Positions 1-8,515 are shown, counted from the first letter of the stretch. The stretch: 64,000 nucleotides of DNA from Natronoarchaeum mannanilyticum (GCF_039522665.1 NZ_BAAADV010000008.1:1-64000), one strand, 5' to 3'. The notes: generated from the sequence alone by a model not told the origin. Translations and numbers: made by a program.

Positions 1-30
1 GCAATGGCCTCCGGCAGGATCAACCGGAAT
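1..30 (-). rRNA. rrs: 16S rRNA, 5' end (partial, runs out of window)
   Basis: Read on the minus strand, bases 30 to 1 begin ATTCCGGTTGATCCTGCCGG and continue into GGAGGCCATTGC. This is the invariant 5' end of archaeal 16S rRNA. Only the first 30 nucleotides lie in the window and the rest of the rRNA operon lies to the left. The match runs exactly to position 30, so the mature 5' end can be placed there. Confidence 0.96.
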
Positions 31-278
31 GTGCCCCCAGAGTGGGGGCGGTGGGCGGGATGTCTCCCAAAGGGAGACAACACCATAATGTGTGGTCCCC
101 GTCAGGGACCACGATCGTCTATTGCATGGGTCCGTAGATCGGTGAACACACAATCCGTCGATCGGATGGGTGTCACCGAACTACCAAGGCTAACGTCAGA
201 TCCCATCTGTACGGCGGACCGCAGGGGTGGAATCCTCATCTCTTGTCACCGGCCTTTCGTAGCCGGCGACGCGTTCAC
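31..278 (-). ncRNA. Pre-16S rRNA leader with stacked hairpins
   Basis: This is the transcribed spacer between the rRNA promoter and the 16S 5' end. Three hairpins lie close to the 16S gene: GCCCCC/GGGGGC (33-38 with 44-49), TGTCTCCC/GGGAGACA (61-68 with 72-79) and GTGGTCCC/GGGACCAC (92-99 with 105-112). A fourth, imperfect stem pairs 245-253 with 262-270. In haloarchaea the leader carries one strand of the 16S processing helix (bulge-helix-bulge). Its partner lies outside the window, so I cannot assign the cut sites. No protein-coding reading is supported here. Confidence 0.75.
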
Positions 279-283
279 ATCAA

Positions 284-309
284 TATCGAATGCACCGGGG
301 ATATAAAAC
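284..309 (-). promoter_or_regulatory. rRNA operon promoter
   Basis: On the minus strand a strong TATA element, GTTTTATATCC, lies at 309-299. About 15 bp on is TGCATTCGAT (293-284), which resembles the conserved start-site box of haloarchaeal rRNA promoters. Transcription would begin near 276-284 and run left into the leader and 16S gene. Haloarchaeal rRNA operons often have several tandem promoters. I see only this clear one between 310 and the divergent gene at 633. Confidence 0.65.
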
Positions 310-632
310 GCCGTTGCATTAGATGCCGTTCGTGATATCTACGCAAGGGTACGGACCACACACATCTCCATCCTCACGACTCGTTCTGGTGCGCTACGTT
401 CGACCGGAACTCCATCGGCGAGCTCAGCCAAGCGCTCGAAAAGATCGCGCGTGCGTGCGCGACCGCTCGCAAGAGGGTACTAACCGCACATGAGCAACGC
501 GCTCAACAAGGAGAGGACGCGCGGCGGCGCTAGCATCGGAAAGACGACCGATCACCTCGATAGCTAATCGTCCGACACTTACCGAGCACTGTAAAATAGC
601 TTTAACCCCAGAACCGTGGCGTCTATATCCGT

Positions 633-1115
633 ATGAGCGCATCAGACCGACAGGAGCTCGACGGCGTGAAAGTGGGGGTGTTCGTCGCACAGGAGAGCAC
701 CAAGGAGGTCGAGTTCACTGAGCCGAAGGCGGCCATGTCGGACGCCGGAGCCGACGTCGACGTTCTCGGCGGCGACGCCGACGACGCCCGGACCGTGAAC
801 AACGATCTCGACGAATCCGACGCGTACGGCGTCGACAAAACGTTCTCGGAGGCGGCCGCGGACGAGTGCGACGGGCGGATCGTTCCCGGCGGGATCGTGG
901 GTGCTGACACGCTTCGCGCCGACGAGGATGCCGTCGAGCTGCTAGAGCATCACCGCGCGGCCGACGGCGCGCTCGGATCCATCTGCCACGGCCCGTGGAC
1001 GCTAGTCGAAGCCGGCGTCGTCGACGACAGCGTCGTGACGAGCCGCGACCCCGACGACCTGGACGCGTTCACAGACGCGATCGTCGACGAGTTCGCGGGG
1101 GCCACCGAACGATGA
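633..1115 (+). CDS. DJ-1/PfpI family protein with internal deletion
   Basis: 160 residues of the DJ-1/PfpI (glyoxalase III/deglycase/protease-like) superfamily. The nucleophile elbow is visible as SICHGPW with Cys118-His119, and VPGGIVGADTLR precedes it. Haloarchaeal relatives are, from memory, nearer 185-190 residues. After CHGPW they carry a stretch like DGRTLTSYPSL...GGEWVDEEVVVDD before VTSRDPDDL. Here EAGVV at residues 126-130 runs straight into DDSVVTSRDPDDL, so about 25-30 residues are missing in frame. The product may be inactive or altered. A promoter (AATAGCTTTAACC, about 596-608) supports the start. It overlaps the next gene by ATGA. Confidence 0.85.
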   Translation: MSASDRQELDGVKVGVFVAQESTKEVEFTEPKAAMSDAGADVDVLGGDADDARTVNNDLDESDAYGVDKTFSEAAADECDGRIVPGGIVGADTLRADEDAVELLEHHRAADGALGSICHGPWTLVEAGVVDDSVVTSRDPDDLDAFTDAIVDEFAGATER

Positions 1116-2068
1116 CCGACATCGGATTCACCCTCTCGAGCGAGGAGCATCACCCGAACGATCTGGTCGAGTACGCGACGCGGGCCGAGGAGATCGGCTT
1201 CGATTTCCTCTCGATCTCGGATCACTTCCACCCGTGGGTGAGCGCGCAGGGGGAAGCGCCGTTCGTCTGGTCGACCCTCGGCGGCGTCGCCGCGGCGACC
1301 GACGAGATCGACGTCGGCGTGGGCGTCTCGGCGCCGATCGTGCGCGTCCACCCGGCGGTCTACGCGCAGGCGGCCGCGACGACGGCCGCGATGTTCGACG
1401 GCCGACAGTTCTTCGCCGGCGTCGGGACGGGCGAGGCGCTCAACGAACACGTTCTCGGCGACCACTGGCCGGAGCACGAAGTGCGCCTGGAGATGCTCGA
1501 GGAAGCGGTCGAGGTGGTCGACAAGCTCTGGACGGGCGAGCAGGTCAGCCACCACGGAAAACACTACACCGTCGAGAACGCGACGCTGTTCACGCTCCCG
1601 GAGGAACGACCGCCGATCTGCGTGTCGGCCTACGGCGAGCGCGCCGCAAAGGCGGCGGCAGAGTTCGGCGACGGATTCTGGTCCGTGGGCCCGCAGGACG
1701 TCGTCAAAACGTGGGAACAACACGGCGGGGAGGGGCCGCGGTTCTGCCAGCTCCAGGCCTGCGTCGCCGACAGCGAGGACGAGGCCGTCGCCACCGCCCA
1801 CGAGAAATGGCCGAACTCGGCCCTGCCGGGGGAACTGAGCTCCATCCTGCCGACGCCGACCCACTTCGAGCAGGCGACCCAGATGGTTTCGGAGAACGAC
1901 ATCGCGGAGGGGAGCATCCTGACCACGCCGGACGCCCAGCAGCACATCGACGCGATCCAAGAGGCGATCGATGCGGGGTACGATCACGTTTACGTCATGC
2001 AGATCGGGGACGACCAGGACGCGCTCCTAGAGCTGTACCGGGAAGAAGTGCTGCCGTCGTTCTGGTAA
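1112..2068 (+). CDS. F420-dependent LLM-class oxidoreductase (TIGR03557-like)
   Basis: 318 residues of the luciferase-like, F420-dependent class related to F420-dependent glucose-6-phosphate dehydrogenase. Family motifs seen are the N-terminal GFTLSSEEHHPNDLVEYA, SISDHFHPW, and GVGTGEALNEHVLGDHWPE. It is expected to be a soluble (beta/alpha)8 barrel moving hydride between reduced F420 and an unknown substrate. The start ATG at 1112 overlaps the stop of the PfpI gene (ATGA), so the two are co-translated. A longer reading from 995 was rejected because its extra part is out of frame with the family and lies inside the upstream gene. Confidence 0.9.
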   Translation: MTDIGFTLSSEEHHPNDLVEYATRAEEIGFDFLSISDHFHPWVSAQGEAPFVWSTLGGVAAATDEIDVGVGVSAPIVRVHPAVYAQAAATTAAMFDGRQFFAGVGTGEALNEHVLGDHWPEHEVRLEMLEEAVEVVDKLWTGEQVSHHGKHYTVENATLFTLPEERPPICVSAYGERAAKAAAEFGDGFWSVGPQDVVKTWEQHGGEGPRFCQLQACVADSEDEAVATAHEKWPNSALPGELSSILPTPTHFEQATQMVSENDIAEGSILTTPDAQQHIDAIQEAIDAGYDHVYVMQIGDDQDALLELYREEVLPSFW

Positions 2069-2508
2069 TCATGTATGGTCGAGTCATTACTCTTGTAGGC
2101 CGCTCTCAGAGCACAAAATGGCGGTCATAGATGGCCTCCCCGCAGCAAGTCGATGAGGGGGTTTCGGCAACAGAATGACTGTATGCCGCCCCGGATTAGG
2201 ACATCTGGTCGACTTCAGCCGACTGATATACTATTCACGCACCTACGTCCGTACACCTTCTGCAACACTCAACTGCTATCGGTACATGTCCAGGATAGGG
2301 CATTCGCGTCGGAAACGTGGCCAACGAACGAAGCATTCGAATCATGATAGGAGTCTTCATTTCAGCTATTGTTGGTGGTTCGTATCTCGTCCGGTCGTCG
2401 TTGCGGTTCAGCCCCGAACCTGACACGGGTAGATGAGAACTACAAACTGACGACCTCCGAAAGACCCGGAAACAATGAACCCAGCCCGCGCTGACAGAAC
2501 CGACGACG
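2069..2508. other. Intergenic, no gene supported
   Basis: About 440 bp of lower-GC DNA between the convergent ends of the oxidoreductase and the rhodanese/MBL gene. A 29-codon ATG frame at 2343-2432 could encode a short hydrophobic peptide (start MIGVFISAIVGG), but nothing else supports it. I see no RNA gene, repeat or clear terminator. Confidence 0.5.
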
Positions 2509-3660
2509 TCAGGCAGCGCAGTTGTTGGCACCGGTCTCGAGCATCGTAGCATCGCGACTACTCTCGACACTCTCCTTGCCACGGTTGATGCTGATGATCG
2601 TCTCGTAGTTATCCGGCTTTTCGGGAATGTTTTCGATCAACCGCTCGACGAACGCGGCCTCGTCGAGATCAGCCAGGTCGAGACTGCTGCGGACATCCGC
2701 GAGTGACGCGCCGACGAGTTCGCCCGGCGCCCCGTTCTCATAGGTGCCGTCGTTGTTCACCGTGACGTGCCCCGGCAGCACTGTGAGCTCGTCCGGAAGT
2801 TCTAGCAAGGTGTCGTGGAGCGTCTCGTACTGCATCCTCGCGCCTTCTTCGGCTTCCTCCTCACCGAATTCCAGTTCCGTGCGGCCAACCGAGTCGAGGA
2901 ACAGAGCGTCGCCCGTCAGTATCGCTTCGTCGTCGATACGGTAGTTGACCATCTCAGTAGTGTGGCCAGGCGTGTACAGCACTTCGATCTCGACATCGCC
3001 AACCGAGACCGTGTCGCCGTCCGTCAAGGGATCGAACTCATAACTGAGGTTTCGGTCGGTTGCATGGTTGCCGAGACGGTACGGAACGTCAAGTTTTGTT
3101 GCGAGGTCGTGACCGCCAGAAATGTGATCTGCATGGACGTGAGTATCCATTACCTGCGTGATCTCTAGCCCTTCTTCGGCGGTCGTCGTTATATACTGGT
3201 CAGTGTGGCGAGTTGGATCGACGACGGCGGCTTCCCCGGCGCTTCGTGACCCGACGAGGTAACTGAGACAGCCTTTTGCTCGGCGCTGGAACTGGATGAT
3301 AACGAGGTCATCGTTCTCGGTGTCGACGCGAGCAGACTCGTAAAGGGAATTCCAGTCACGCATCCCGCCTTTGACGACCGCAACGTCGTCGTAGTCGTTG
3401 GCATCCAACTCGGAGGCGAGCGCCGACGACGTTGCGCCCTTCCCACAGATCGTGATTATCTCGTCCCCGTCGGCTCGCTCGTCGATCACTTCTCGCTGGT
3501 CATCGTCCAAGGTTTCTGCCGGCCCGAACGGGATGTTCTCCGCCCCCGTGATATGCCACGCTTCGTAACTCTCCTCGGGACGCGTGTCGATGAGTGTGTA
3601 GTTATCGTCGTCCGAGTCCTGCCTGTCCGCCAACTCTCGAGCAGTGATTTTCTCGAACAT
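2509..3660 (-). CDS. Rhodanese-metallo-beta-lactamase fusion (persulfide dioxygenase-like)
   Basis: 383 residues. Residues 1-110 form a rhodanese domain with the sulfur-accepting cysteine in TICGKG. Residues about 120-340 form an ETHE1-like metallo-beta-lactamase domain with the metal motif THVHADHISGG, GHTTEM, GDALFLDSVGR and LPGHV. ETHE1-type enzymes oxidise glutathione or other persulfides to sulfite, and a fused rhodanese would hand over or regenerate sulfane sulfur. The C-terminus ends GANNCAA, like its paralogue at 11786-13033 (GPNNCAA). Start chosen at MFEKITARELA: the frame extends 71 codons further but that part has no family similarity. A variant of the island's operator (AATTGTG on this strand) lies at 3698-3704. 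Confidence 0.9.
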   Translation of the reverse strand: MFEKITARELADRQDSDDDNYTLIDTRPEESYEAWHITGAENIPFGPAETLDDDQREVIDERADGDEIITICGKGATSSALASELDANDYDDVAVVKGGMRDWNSLYESARVDTENDDLVIIQFQRRAKGCLSYLVGSRSAGEAAVVDPTRHTDQYITTTAEEGLEITQVMDTHVHADHISGGHDLATKLDVPYRLGNHATDRNLSYEFDPLTDGDTVSVGDVEIEVLYTPGHTTEMVNYRIDDEAILTGDALFLDSVGRTELEFGEEEAEEGARMQYETLHDTLLELPDELTVLPGHVTVNNDGTYENGAPGELVGASLADVRSSLDLADLDEAAFVERLIENIPEKPDNYETIISINRGKESVESSRDATMLETGANNCAA

Positions 3661-4150
3661 TGTTACCCTTTGGACGTACAGTCTTGAACGTCTTAAGCAC
3701 AATTGCTGCACAGTATGGTGGGGAATTGAGTTATGAACTGGGACCGAAATTAGCAGCGGTCCGTCCCGTCTCGAATCCCCAATCAAGGGGCGGTTCATAC
3801 GTACCAGAGTGTGGTAGTGGAAATAGGAACCAGAAACCGAAGACGAGGAGACCGAGACGATGATGCCTGTCAAAGGCTTGCCTCGACCGCTACGACATCC
3901 CTTACGCGGTTTCGTTGAGAAGCACTCATCCCTTCGATTGATCCCGGAAAATGTTACCAGAGGCTATGACGGACAAGTTCCAGGTGTATAGTGCGTAGCC
4001 GCTTCTACTCTGTCCGTATCCGTTGCTTCATGAGTCTGGTTTCGACCTAAAACTCCGTAGATTTCGCCGAAGAAGATAGTGGGATACGACCGTCAGCACT
4101 AAAGACCGCAAAGGCGATTCCGCGCCGCCGTTACCCGAAATCGAACCACT
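3661..4150. other. Intergenic between divergent sulfur genes
   Basis: 490 bp of lower-GC DNA between the divergent rhodanese/MBL and TauE genes. It holds the promoter of the minus-strand gene with a degenerate TATTGTG-type box (CACAATT, 3698-3704). I see no gene, RNA or repeat in the rest, and no TATTGTG box near the TauE gene. Confidence 0.45.
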
Positions 4151-5074
4151 ATGAGCGCTCCAGACTCTACTATCGATGTCGAACAGTTCCTCCGGAACTT
4201 CTTCGAATTCCAGTACCGAGAGGTGATGATGGTTTTCGCGACGCTTGCTGTCGTTGTGAGCTCTATCGTCTTCTTCCCCGGGATGGATAACCTGGGCAAG
4301 GGGATCCAGTCTGACGTATCGCTTGGGCTGTTGGGGATGTTCATCGTCGTAGCAATCGTTGCAGGTGTCGTCAAAGGGATGGTCGGATTCGGATACGCGC
4401 TCATCACAACCCCGATATTCGCCCTGGTGGTCGATCCGACGTTCGCCGTCGTCGTCCTCACGATCCCTCCGTGGATGATCAATATGTTTCAGGTCGGGGA
4501 GACAGACACTGGATGGACGTTCGTACGAGAGGAGTGGATACTCCTTCTGCTCGCTATCGTTGGTACCGTTCTCGGGGTCGCGTTCTTGGCCGAGTTCAGT
4601 ACAGGTCCGGCCGTACCCTTCGTTATCGGGCTCATCATCTTCGGGTACGTCGTCTTTCAGGTCGTCCAGGACTTCGTGACGGTCGAACGCTCACACAACC
4701 CGGTCGCTCTTAGTACAGCTGGGTTCCTCGAAGGATTCCTGTTGGCAGTGGCGAACCTCGGTCCGCTTCTCCCGGCGTACTTCCACACTTTCGAGAGAGA
4801 TACCGAACGGTACATCGGCGGTCTGTCGATGGTCCTCGGGGCGATTTTTACGATCCGAATCGTGCAGATGGCTCTGTTCACCGATCTCCTGACGACGTAT
4901 CGATTGTGGCTCGGATCGGTGATCGCGGTCGTCACGATCGTCGGCCTCCTCCTCGGAACCTACTTGCGGCGGCTAGAAGTAGACGAACAGAAGTTCAACT
5001 GGTTCGTCGTCGCGCTCCTGTTCGTTATCTCTCTCAACATCTTCAGGAACACGATTCCTGCCCTCTTCCTGTGA
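4151..5074 (+). CDS. TauE/SafE family sulfite/organosulfonate exporter
   Basis: 307-residue integral membrane protein with about 8 predicted helices in the two-repeat TauE/SafE pattern. The first repeat shows GVVKGMVGFGYALITTPIFAL, with its glycine/proline-rich motif, followed by VVLTIPPWMINMFQ. The second is around residues 170-260. It has a longer amphipathic N-terminus (about 25 residues) than the other TauE at 7221-8255. Beside an ETHE1-like enzyme it probably exports sulfite. Composition is less GC-rich than neighbours, which suggests a separate history. Confidence 0.88.
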   Translation: MSAPDSTIDVEQFLRNFFEFQYREVMMVFATLAVVVSSIVFFPGMDNLGKGIQSDVSLGLLGMFIVVAIVAGVVKGMVGFGYALITTPIFALVVDPTFAVVVLTIPPWMINMFQVGETDTGWTFVREEWILLLLAIVGTVLGVAFLAEFSTGPAVPFVIGLIIFGYVVFQVVQDFVTVERSHNPVALSTAGFLEGFLLAVANLGPLLPAYFHTFERDTERYIGGLSMVLGAIFTIRIVQMALFTDLLTTYRLWLGSVIAVVTIVGLLLGTYLRRLEVDEQKFNWFVVALLFVISLNIFRNTIPALFL

Positions 5075-5173
5075 CCCTCTGTGAAACGCCCCCGACCGTG
5101 TTAGAATTGCAGCGGGCCGACCGTTGCCTGAAGAGGGACGAAAGACAGGAACACCGCTTCCGCCGACAGATCA

Positions 5174-6214
5174 TCAGTCCCCCGCTTCGGAGGTGACGGG
5201 GTCGCTGACCGTCGCCGCCGTCGGGGCGTCCTCTTCGAGCCACGCTTCGGCGTCGAGGGCGGCCATGCTCCCCGTGCCGGCGGCAGTGACCGCTTGCTGG
5301 TACGTGCGGTCCATCACGTCGCCGGCCGCGAAGATGCCGTCGACCGCCGTCTCCGTCGTCATCGCGGCGTCGCCCGTGGGCGCCGTCCGGACGTACCCGT
5401 CGTCGTCGAGTTCGACCGGCGTTTCTCGGAGGAAGTCGGTGTTGGGCTCGTGGCCGATGGCGTAGAACACGCCGCCGACGTCGACGTCCGCGCGGGTCAC
5501 GTCGTCGCCCGCCTCGTACTTCTCGACCGGATACCCGTCCGGGTGAGAGACCAGCGTCGCACCGGTCACGCCGTCCTCCTGAGACCCCTCGAGTGCCAGC
5601 AGTTCCGTGTTCCAGCGGAACTCGATGTCGTCGTGGGCGCGTGCACGATCGGCCATGATCTCGGACGCGCGAAGTTCCTCGCGGCGGTGGACGACCGTCA
5701 CCGAGTCGGCGAACTTCGCGAGGAACAGCGCCTCCTCCATCGCGGAGTCGCCGCCCCCGACGACCAGCACGTCGTCGCCCCGATGGAACGCTCCGTCGCA
5801 GGTAGCACACGTCGAGAGGCCGTATCCCATCAGCTCCGCCTCGTTCTCGGCGCCGACCCATCGAGCGCTCGCGCCGGTGGCGACGACCAGTGCACGCGTT
5901 TGCACCGTGTCTCCGGTCGACAGCGTGAGCTCGAACGGCCGACCGTCGACGTCCGCCGTCTCGATGCTACCGTGCCGGAACTCGGCGCCGAACTGCTCGG
6001 CCTGTTCCTTCCCGCGCTGGATGAGCTCCATGCCGCCGACGCCGTCGGGGAAGCCGAGATAGTTCTCGACGTCGGTCGTGAGCGTCAGCTGGCCGCCCGG
6101 CTCGTCGCCTTCGAGGACGAGCGGGTCGAGGTCGGCGCGGGCGGCGTACACCGCCGCGGAGAGCCCCGCGACGCCCGATCCGGCGATGACGAGGTCGCGT
6201 CGTTCGCCGGTCAT
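5174..6214 (-). CDS. trxB: Thioredoxin reductase
   Basis: 346-residue low-molecular-weight thioredoxin reductase. Seen are the FAD fingerprint AGSGVAGLSAA (residues 11-21), the redox pair Cys136-Ala-Thr-Cys139, the NAD(P)H-binding VVGGGDSAMEEA, VHRREELRAS (Arg pair suggests NADPH preference), and the C-terminal FAD motif GIFAAGDV. Haloarchaeal members of this group use NAD(P)H to reduce thioredoxin. The gene starts at 6214, one base after the thioredoxin gene ends, so the pair is an operon. Transcription is from the operator-bearing promoter at 6601-6628. Confidence 0.95.
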   Translation of the reverse strand: MTGERRDLVIAGSGVAGLSAAVYAARADLDPLVLEGDEPGGQLTLTTDVENYLGFPDGVGGMELIQRGKEQAEQFGAEFRHGSIETADVDGRPFELTLSTGDTVQTRALVVATGASARWVGAENEAELMGYGLSTCATCDGAFHRGDDVLVVGGGDSAMEEALFLAKFADSVTVVHRREELRASEIMADRARAHDDIEFRWNTELLALEGSQEDGVTGATLVSHPDGYPVEKYEAGDDVTRADVDVGGVFYAIGHEPNTDFLRETPVELDDDGYVRTAPTGDAAMTTETAVDGIFAAGDVMDRTYQQAVTAAGTGSMAALDAEAWLEEDAPTAATVSDPVTSEAGD

Positions 6215-6577
6215 TTACTCGGTGTACCCCTCGATCAGCGACCGCAGCTGGTCCTCGGACTGGACGCCGACCACCTGCTCGGCTTGCTCGCCGTCGGCGA
6301 ACAGCACGAGCGTCGGGACGCCGCGGACGCCGTACGCGCCGGCGAGTTGCTGATTGGCGTCGACGTCGATCTTGGCGACGGCGGCGTCAGTTTCCTCGGC
6401 GAGCGTCTCGACGACCGGTTCGAGCATCTGGCACGGACCGCACCAGTCCGCGTAGAAGTCCGCGAGTACGACGTCGTAGTCGGCGACGGTGTCGTCGAGC
6501 TCGTCCTGCCCGTTCACGTAGACCGGTTCGTCGGGCGTGGCTGTGCTTGCGTCGGAAGCGGTTTCGACTGTCATCAC
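6215..6577 (-). CDS. trxA: Thioredoxin 1
   Basis: 120 residues, single thioredoxin fold with the canonical active site WCGPC (Cys46, Cys49) and the cis-proline loop GVPTLVLF. About 20 residues of Ser/Thr/Asp-rich sequence precede the fold. The start at 6577 (MMTV) or 6574 (MTV) lies at the distance expected for a leaderless transcript from the TATA at 6601-6610. It is first gene of the trxA-trxB operon and a member of the TATTGTG regulon. Confidence 0.95.
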   Translation of the reverse strand: MMTVETASDASTATPDEPVYVNGQDELDDTVADYDVVLADFYADWCGPCQMLEPVVETLAEETDAAVAKIDVDANQQLAGAYGVRGVPTLVLFADGEQAEQVVGVQSEDQLRSLIEGYTE

Positions 6578-6600
6578 CGTCTAGTACGGGACGGTAGTAG

Positions 6601-6628
6601 TTAAGAGTTTTGGATGAATCACACAATA
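6601..6628 (-). promoter_or_regulatory. TATTGTG operator and promoter of trxA-trxB
   Basis: Minus strand: TATTGTG (6628-6622), 8 bp, then CCAAAACTCTTAA (6613-6601), which reads as BRE plus TATA. The expected start of transcription falls at the trxA start codon. The box lies directly upstream of BRE/TATA, the usual place for an archaeal activator. The same arrangement recurs at 8485-8515, 16757-16785, 21222-21249, 24325-24354 and 24828-24856. Confidence 0.7.
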
Positions 6629-6744
6629 CTATTTTGCGAGCCCCCACGCTTCTCCCGGGGACAGAGGCGGATCAAAAGGAGCACGATCGACCGATGGGAA
6701 GACGGAGAGAACGGCGAACCGGAGATATCGGAGAAACCGCCGAA

Positions 6745-7149
6745 TCAGCTCTCGGCGGACGCCGACGCGGCGTCTTGCTGCTCGTACTTCGTCTCGAACT
6801 CGCCGATGAGCTGGCCCATCTTCGCGTACCAGTCGTTGAGCATCCGCTGCATGTCGTCGGCGATCTTCGAGGGGTCGGTCGGCTCGTAGACGTGGTAGTA
6901 GCCGCCCTGCTCGTAGTTGACCTGCTCTTTCTGGATGAAGCCGGTCTGGAGCAGCCGCTGGACCGCCCGGTAGGCGGTCGACCGTTCGCGGTCGACGGCC
7001 TCGGCGATCTCGTCGACGGTGAGCGGCTCTTCGGTCTCGACGAGCGCCTGGAAGCACTCCTTGTCGAGCTGTTTGAGCCCGTGGAAACACTCGAGGAGCC
7101 CCTCGCACTCCATATCCTGCCTGAGTTGTTCGGACATCGAATCTGGCAT
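6745..7149 (-). CDS. HTH transcriptional regulator, TrmB-like (paralogue of 24385-24801)
   Basis: 134 residues. A winged helix lies at about 30-80 (LTVDEIAEAVDRERSTAYRAVQRLLQTGFI), followed by NYEQGGYYHVY and a C-terminal helix with NDWYAKMGQLIGEFETKY. The paralogue at 24385-24801 has the same layout (NDWYANVGQLIQEFEDAY). Two Cys in MECEGLLECF near the N-terminus could sense thiols or metal. Start at MPDSMSEQ (7149), because transcription from the TATA at 7179-7188 should begin near 7155. Its own promoter carries the palindrome GATTGTACAATC, so it is probably autoregulated and is a candidate controller of the island. Confidence 0.8.
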   Translation of the reverse strand: MPDSMSEQLRQDMECEGLLECFHGLKQLDKECFQALVETEEPLTVDEIAEAVDRERSTAYRAVQRLLQTGFIQKEQVNYEQGGYYHVYEPTDPSKIADDMQRMLNDWYAKMGQLIGEFETKYEQQDAASASAES

Positions 7150-7177
7150 TGTTATCACGTTCACGTACGCACTACGC

Positions 7178-7209
7178 CGTTAAAAGACTTGTGTAGAGAT
7201 TGTACAATC
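7178..7209 (-). promoter_or_regulatory. Palindromic operator and promoter of HTH regulator 1
   Basis: Perfect 12-bp palindrome GATTGTACAATC at 7198-7209, followed on the minus strand about 10 bp on by CAAGTCTTTTAAC (BRE/TATA). It is a symmetric version of the TATTGTG half-site found elsewhere in the island. Confidence 0.6.
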
Positions 7210-7220
7210 CTGCGATCGGC

Positions 7221-8255
7221 TCAGTCTTCGGTCGGCGACGCCGCCGACGTCGGCTCCTCGCGCAGCGCGGTGACGCTGCTGTAAACGACGGCCCCGCTGA
7301 CCATCAGCGCCGAGCCGAGGATCAACACCAGACTGACGGTGTCGAAGATCGGGATGCCGTAGACGTTCCCGACTTCGCGGACGGCGACGGCGATCGAGCC
7401 GCCCAGCAGCATCAGCCCGAAGTACACCTTGATCTCGTCCTCGTCGACGATGCTCGTCGCGGCGGAGCCGACCCGCGCGCCGAGCGCGCTCCCGGCCAGC
7501 AGCGGCAGGACGATCGAGAGGTCGACGCCACCGTCCATCGCGTAGAGGAAGCTCCCGATCCCGCCCGAGAAGACGATCTCGAAGAGGTCCGTTCCGACCG
7601 CGATCGGCACCGGCACGCCGATCAGGTAGAACAGCGCGGGCATCCGGATGAACCCGCCGCCGACGCCGAGGAAGCCCGACAGTAGCCCCGTCGCGAACGC
7701 GACGCCGAGGATCATCCACAGCGACACCGAGATGCCGCCGCGAAGGCTCATCATCGGCGGCACGCGGTACGACTGGATCTTCTTGGCGAGGTCGGGGATG
7801 TCCGCGTCGTCGAGATCGGCGTCGGCGGCGTCGTGGTCGACGCCCGCGCCGTCGCCGCCTTTCAGCGCCTCGTAGGTGACGAAGACGCCGATGCCGCCCA
7901 GCAGGAACACGTAGGTGACGCTGATGATGCTGCCGGCCAGCCCCAGCTCCTCGAGGTGGAGCACGATCTCCTTGCCGACCTCGATGCCGGCGGTCGTGCC
8001 GGCGATCATCAACACGCCGAGCTTGTAGTCGACCTGCCCGAGGTCGCGGTGTTTCAGCGTCGCGATCACGGACGTCCCGAACACGAACGCCAGGCCGCTC
8101 CCGACGGCGACGCGCGAAGGATAGCCCATCACGAGGAGCGCGGGCGTGACGAGGAAGGACCCGCCCATCCCGAAGAATCCGAAGAGGATCCCGATGAGCA
8201 GGCCGAACCCGACGAACAGGGTCAACAGCGCCAGGCTGATTCCCAGTATCTCCAT
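7221..8255 (-). CDS. TauE/SafE family exporter with cytosolic loop
   Basis: 344 residues, about 8-9 membrane helices. The first repeat carries GFFGMGGSFLVTPALLVMGYP and the second GFLGVGGGFIRMPALFYLIG, the two hallmark motifs of TauE/SafE. Between them is an acidic hydrophilic loop (about 140-175) rich in Asp, typical of the haloarchaeal form. It probably exports sulfite or a related anion. The small gene 8258-8407 precedes it with 2 bp between stop and start, and both follow the promoter at 8485-8515. Confidence 0.92.
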   Translation of the reverse strand: MEILGISLALLTLFVGFGLLIGILFGFFGMGGSFLVTPALLVMGYPSRVAVGSGLAFVFGTSVIATLKHRDLGQVDYKLGVLMIAGTTAGIEVGKEIVLHLEELGLAGSIISVTYVFLLGGIGVFVTYEALKGGDGAGVDHDAADADLDDADIPDLAKKIQSYRVPPMMSLRGGISVSLWMILGVAFATGLLSGFLGVGGGFIRMPALFYLIGVPVPIAVGTDLFEIVFSGGIGSFLYAMDGGVDLSIVLPLLAGSALGARVGSAATSIVDEDEIKVYFGLMLLGGSIAVAVREVGNVYGIPIFDTVSLVLILGSALMVSGAVVYSSVTALREEPTSAASPTED

Positions 8256-8257
8256 CG

Positions 8258-8407
8258 TTAGATCCCTTTGAGCCGTTCGATCACTGCACTCCCGAACGCC
8301 TGTTCCGCGAGGCCGTAGCCCACGTAGAGCACGATGGCTTCGAGCAGAACGGCGCCGATCAACACGCCGGCCTCCGCGGCGGCGGGGAGACCGCTGATAT
8401 CTAGCAT
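8258..8407 (-). CDS. Small membrane protein, DUF7512-like
   Basis: 49 residues with one hydrophobic helix (about 14-34: AGVLIGAVLLEAIVLYVGYG) and a short basic C-terminus. Small proteins of this kind sit in front of TauE/SafE genes in halophilic archaea. The family name DUF7512 is given from memory. Coding is supported by clean frame use, the tight 2-bp junction with the exporter start at 8255, and the upstream promoter. Role unknown; a subunit or chaperone of the exporter is an inference. Confidence 0.8.
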   Translation of the reverse strand: MLDISGLPAAAEAGVLIGAVLLEAIVLYVGYGLAEQAFGSAVIERLKGI

Positions 8408-8484
8408 TCTCTCACACCGTCACGATTGTGCGGTAATGTCTGGATCATACTTTTTCGTACTCGCTCTATCCTAGCAGAGTGGGG

Positions 8485-8515
8485 ATAATAACGGTTTTGG
8501 ACGAACCACACAATA
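8485..8515 (-). promoter_or_regulatory. TATTGTG operator and promoter of DUF7512-tauE
   Basis: Minus strand: TATTGTG (8515-8509), 8 bp (TGGTTCGT), then CCAAAACCGTTATTATCC (8500-8483). Nearly the whole 30-bp block matches the trxA promoter at 6601-6628, including TGTGGTTCGTCCAAAAC against TGTGATTCATCCAAAAC. Confidence 0.7.

Noticed and set aside
4-306. A 100-codon plus-strand open frame with three hairpins, which at first looked like the end of an IS200/IS605 element.
   Set aside because: The reverse complement of bases 1-30 is the exact 5' end of archaeal 16S rRNA, so this is the rRNA leader, not coding or TnpB-related.
2343-2432. 29-codon hydrophobic frame (MIGVFISAIVGG).
   Set aside because: No promoter spacing, neighbour or similarity supports it.
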